From: Glandiceps talaboti
Taxonomy: Eukaryota > Hemichordata > Enteropneusta > Spengelidae
Reading direction: 5' to 3'
Assembly (NCBI RefSeq): GCF_964340395.1
Contig: NC_135562.1
Span: forward strand, 13,884,543-13,912,042
Length of the DNA: 27,500 bases
Numbering within the stretch: position 1 is the stretch's first letter; the number at the start of each line of letters is the position of its first letter. The notes beneath the pieces are model-generated. The model had not been told where the DNA came from. It made no database searches and worked only from the letters and a program-made list of their open reading frames with translations. The translations under genes and the position numbers were made by a program. Below are positions 22,881-27,500 of the stretch, in pieces.

Positions 22881-24651
22881 ACATGCATGCGCAGTTTGAC
22901 ATTCTTACTGCTTCATGATATATTGACACTATTGATAGCTTAGCCACTTCATATTGTCTTTACGGTTTACTGCTAGCTGGACATTCTTGAGGATTCGATA
23001 GCTTCAAGAACTGTAGAGGCGATTTGATACATCATATAAGTTATTCTACCTCCGTTTATTGGAACAGGTAATGTGTAATCTTAAGCTTATTAGAGCTTGC
23101 TTGCTAAGTTCATGTGTGTCATTCAAAGTTGAATAACAACCTTTCCGTCATAAGTTACAAACTGGTGGATGACAACTACAAGTCCTTGAACAAATATTAA
23201 CATCCCTCGGATGATGATTGTTCTGAATGGTATCAGTTGACTATGCGTAATTTCCAACAATATAGACAAATCACTTCCACAATGTAATGTAATATCGCAA
23301 AGTGTAGTCCCCATAAATATATATTGAAACGTGAACTGTATCAGAGTCAAAGTTAACCATTATACTTTAAACACCAAGTTGCATATAGTGTTTTTCTGTC
23401 CGTACACCGGAGTAATAAAAGGTTGTATGATTGTACGATTAGTTACTAGAAATTTACAGCTTCGAATACCTGAAATGTATTATCACATAATCATTTGTAG
23501 AGAGTATGTGGGCGTTACAATAATGTTAAAGTAATATCTGCGTATGTCATGTCGACGGAGGAATGTTTGTTTCGAAATATTTTCAGTAATCAATACGACT
23601 AAAAATGTGATGAAGTCAGAAAAGTGAACATTTTCGATACTAACAGCACAGCAATGACACGTCAGTTTCAAAATGACGCAAGCGTAAAACGTCTACGAGT
23701 TGTGTTCAGAGGAGGCCATATTTGAATTTATCAAATAATACACTTTATACGTCACCTGTAACCGATCTTGCATTTTGATTGGTCGAGAACGCTGGAGATA
23801 TGCAGGCGTATGTTTCACAAACAACCGTATGTTTTCTTGTTGTATCACGTGATCACTGCACGTCCCCTTAAACAAACCCAGTAGACAACTAGAAATCCAA
23901 TAATGTATAAAGGCTCGCCGTTATTACCGGAAAAATGACCTCTCACAGCAAGATATAGAACGGTATTTGGCAAATAATATATACATAGACTACTCATATA
24001 CATGCAAATACTTTACACAAATATCAATATTTGAATGATATGGACTTTTCACAATGATCTTATAACGAATTTTGATGATTTAGAAGAAAGTTATGAATAC
24101 AAAGTTTTTTGAGTAAACATATGGGTGTGAACACAAAGATTTTACGCGTCAACGAACTTTTCGTTCAGAACAAGTTACATCGGTACATAGCTCCAGTCTG
24201 ACAATTAGGCCTCTTCGTCCTCTGACGTCACATCTAAATATATTCCAGGTTGGACGCACACATTCAACATCCAAAATATCAGCTTCTGGGTTGTATTTGA
24301 CGTCCTTTCCTTACCAACCAGCTCGAGTATGAAGTCTTTTTTTATTCAAATGGGTCTGCAAAGATGGTCTACTGATCAATGCATTATAGGTAGACCTCTT
24401 ACTCGTCAATTCACGAATAATGGGGCATTCGATTTCTCTGTCTTGCTCACATATCTGTATTTAACTGTAACCATTGATTTTCAGGAAACCTTAATAGCCC
24501 AAAAAATTGAGAAAGAAATTCCACCATTGGCATGTAACAACTACCAGACCTATATATTATGAATGTGTCCTTTCAACATGAAGGTAATATTATGATGATA
24601 TATGGACAGAAAACATTATGATATGCATACGTATGTGCATGCATACATGGA

Positions 24652-24712
24652 AACATACATACATACATACATACATACATACATACATACATACATACAT
24701 ACATACATACAT

Positions 24713-24773
<61 letters not shown>
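24652..24773. repeat. Fused (ACAT)n-(ACAG)n microsatellite, copy B
   Basis: About 15 ACAT units run directly into about 15 ACAG units at about 24714. The intervening segment present in copy A (about 20535-20636) is missing. Confidence 0.96.
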
Positions 24774-24848
24774 GACAAATGTCTTCACATCTGGTTTATC
24801 ATCTTGCATATACACAATTAAAAACATCAAATTGCCATCAAAAGTATT

Positions 24849-25037
24849 TTAACTAGTAGACTGTAAGTATTGCTTGTATTTTTGTTTAAATTCACACCTA
24901 CTGTGTAGATTCCTATTTATCATTGGTATACCATTCCAAAGTTTGGCGGCTGCGTATTTCACCGCTAACGTAAGTTTCGTTTTTTTATACAAATAAAAAT
25001 ACGGTACTATTTCTGAAATGAAATCTAGGTTGTTCAT
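24849..25037 (-). pseudogene. LINE ORF2 C-terminal remnant, copy B
   Basis: The minus-strand frame ends with AVKYAAAKLWNGIP, NRNLHS, and FKQKYKQYLQS before TAA. The layout A.KLWN.IP...R...S...FK.K.K.YL is typical of the extreme C-terminus of CR1/Jockey-type non-LTR retrotransposon reverse transcriptases. A TGA lies just upstream in frame, and no RT core is present. Recognition is by motif pattern only. Confidence 0.48.
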
Positions 25038-27500
25038 AGGCTGTTGTCATCCTTTTCAAAATCAACAAGCTGTACAGGACTGTAAGTTTGGTGTAAAGTT
25101 GTTGTACTCTGGCCTTTCAATTGAAGTGATCACGACAATCATGCGCAGTTCCAAATCAATCCCGTTTCATGACCTATCAACTGATACCCCCGCTGGCACA
25201 GCTCTCGGGTGTTGTCTCCGTGAATTATCTTACTCAACATAACGTTCTTTTGGCAATTTTCGAGAAGCTTGAGCAGATTTGACAGCCTGAGAGTGTATGT
25301 TCTACTAACTTAATTGTTGGAAAAGGTAAAATGTATATATTGTTATAGATTTATTTTCGTAAAATAAGGTGTCATGTTTATTTTGAAGGACATATACTTT
25401 GGATTACCTATTTCAAATCAGTAGGTGACGATAGAGTTATTAATCAAATTGTAACATTTCGTAGTTGGTAGCGTACCTCGCGTTAATTAAAAGGTATGGA
25501 AGTTAATTGAAAAATCACTCTGAAAGGCCCATTTTCAGCAAATTAATAATGACCTATTACAAATCAACAGATGGATGCGGTCGTCAAATAAAAAAAAAAT
25601 ATCTCTGATGGCAATTGCATTGACTAACATCATTTGGATCTGTTTCATTTAAAAAAACCAAATACGAATTAAAAGCCACTAACTAATATCAACACGTTAG
25701 TTTGGTGTGACTTGTGGACAGAAAAACAAATACTCATATTAGGCCAGAACATGTCGGTCAGAATACATTTTTCTGACAGTGATAGTATGATTATATGAAC
25801 AAAATCACAACATTCCAGGGCCAGTGTTTTTAACTCGAGTTGTTTTACTTCTTGACGACGTCAACATGTAAAATATGGTTGCTTTGGTAACTGAGGATTG
25901 TTCCCAGTACATTTAATTCAATTTAACCCCATTTAACCATCTCCCCCGATTTCCTTTATTTACTTGTACATTGTTCACATCTATATATATAAGCCTATAC
26001 GCCAATTACTTGTATATAGACGCTCAGGTTTTGACTTAAAATGAACTGTATCAGGTTGAAATGTTGTGTGTACGTATACTTGTCATTGTTGTCCTCCATT
26101 GTTACTATTGGCCGAAGCTCTACTATCAAAGACTACGATGTTTTACTGTTAATAATATTTTAATTTTCAATTGCAAACCTCACAGAGTCAACTTTGAACC
26201 ACTTCCAATCATCTCACATTGTTTATCCAGCAACTGAACTGGGTTTAAAGTATATATCGATCAATCGTAGTTTGCTGAGTGTAAACTACAGCAAACGTCG
26301 TTAAAATTGCATCACTGTTAAAGGTTGGTTTATATTTACATCGAGTTTTAATAGTCCTTTATTAAAATTCTTAACCATACCGGAATAATTCAATACAAAA
26401 ATCCACCCCTCACCCCCCCCCCCCCAAAAAAAAGAAGAAGACAAAATGACACACGTATTAATCCTCTTTCATCAGAATATACATAATGCCATTTGTAGGA
26501 TGCATTCATCGCATTCGTTTTTGATCACTGAGGACATGAGTGTGACAGACATGACCCAGAGTAAGGGACATTATGGAGCGTAGGGAATTCTTAATTCCAC
26601 TCCTCGCTTTTAAATCAATTATTAACCAAAGACACCATCAGTCTAATCCATAATGATAGGTGATAGTTGCCATGGCTCAGTTTCACAAATAACCTTATCT
26701 CTAATAGTTCATTAGTAGTATCAATTTGACTTGCAAAAGATACAAACAGCACTGATGACCGTTAAGGTTTTCCACTTAATATTAATCGGGTACTCGCAAA
26801 AGTAATTTTTGTATACGTACAAAACAATGACAGCAGTATTTCAAAAATAAAATATGGGTTGTTCATATAGGCTGTTGTCATCCTTTTCAAAATGAACAAG
26901 CTGTACAGGTTACTAACAGTAAATTGACGTTTGGCCTTTAGCCAAGGCTCATAAAACATTCAAACATGCATGCGCAGTTTGATATTCTTACTGCTTCATG
27001 ATATACTGACAGTATTGATAGCTTAGCCACTTCATATTGTCTTTACGGTTTACTGCTAGCTGGACATTCTTGAGCATTCGATAGCTTCAAGAACTGTAGA
27101 GGCGATTTGATACATCATATATGTTATTCTACCTCCGTTTATTGGAACAGGTAATGTGTAATCTTAAGCTTATTAGAGCTTGCTTGCTAAGTTCATGTGT
27201 GTCATTCAAAGTTGAATAACAACTTTTCCCTCCATACATTACAAACTGGTGGATGACAACTACAAGTCCTTGAACAAATATTAATACCCCTCGGATGATG
27301 ATTGTTCTGAATGGTATCAGTTGACTATGCGTAATTTCCAACAATATAGACAAATCACTTCCACAATGTAATGTAATATCGCAAAGTGTAGTCCCCATAA
27401 CTATATATTGAAACGTGAACTGTATCAGAGTCAAAGTTAACCTTTATACTTTAAACACCAAGTTGCATATAGTGTTTCTTTATTCGTACACCGGGGTAAT

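Larger units (their letters stand above)
19274..23493 (+). repeat. Tandem duplication, copy A (about 4.22 kb)
   Basis: Copy A starts at TTTGTTGAGGGTATGTGGGC and matches copy B, whose start is at 23494, at a constant offset of 4220 nt. Upstream of 19274 the two sequences no longer match, so this is the left edge. Substitutions run at about 5% in the first 500 bp by eye. The unit carries a promoter-like segment, ACAT and ACAG microsatellites, two LINE 3'-end remnants, and a poly-C run near 22336. The shared 77-codon ORF (20096-20329 in A) has about eight differences between copies, seven of them nonsynonymous. It is therefore not maintained as a protein. Confidence 0.93.
23494..27500 (+). repeat. 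Tandem duplication, copy B (cut by window end)
   Basis: Copy B is head to tail with copy A and in the same orientation. By the window end the offset has shrunk to 4084 nt (27485-27500 pairs with 23401-23416), so copy B is about 136 nt shorter overall. Most of the loss is at the microsatellites near 24711. The last 77 or so nt of the unit fall outside the window, so a third copy cannot be excluded. Confidence 0.93.

Overview
This window is AT-rich eukaryotic nuclear DNA. Coding exons are short and separated by GT-AG introns, and there are long tri- and tetranucleotide microsatellites and many decayed transposons. There are no bacterial operons or RBSs. Texture and gene content fit a marine invertebrate (mollusc, other lophotrochozoan or invertebrate deuterostome); I cannot name the species from sequence alone.

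Two related multi-exon genes lie head to tail on the + strand. Only the 3' part of Gene 1 is in the window (484-2983). Gene 2 (11382-16094) can be assembled from ten exons into an open frame of about 552 codons. It starts with a recognisable death effector domain (DED) carrying the RxDL-type motif. Two more divergent DED-like units follow, and then two copies of a module I do not recognise. That module has a helical half and a beta-rich half joined at a phase-0 intron and bounded by phase-1 introns. Gene 1 ends in the same two modules with identical intron phases, so the window holds four copies. DEDs are known as adaptor domains in apoptosis and innate immune signalling. The function of the other module is unknown, and no caspase domain is seen.

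Between the genes (3.0-11.4 kb) I find non-coding DNA, a 250 bp inverted-repeat element, a 1.6 kb foldback element with a nested insertion, a LINE linker fragment, a 140 bp CT tract, and a more GC-rich block that looks like a minus-strand LTR plus leader. Gene 1's long intron is mostly a 0.8 kb inverted-repeat element. A hairpin element (16646-17010) follows Gene 2.

From 19274 to the window end lies a head-to-tail duplication with a period of about 4.22 kb and roughly 5% divergence by eye in its first 500 bp. The second copy is cut by the window edge. It holds LINE 3'-end remnants and ACAT/ACAG microsatellites but no convincing gene. Small ORFs shared by the two copies differ mostly at nonsynonymous sites. 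No tRNA, rRNA or CRISPR was found.
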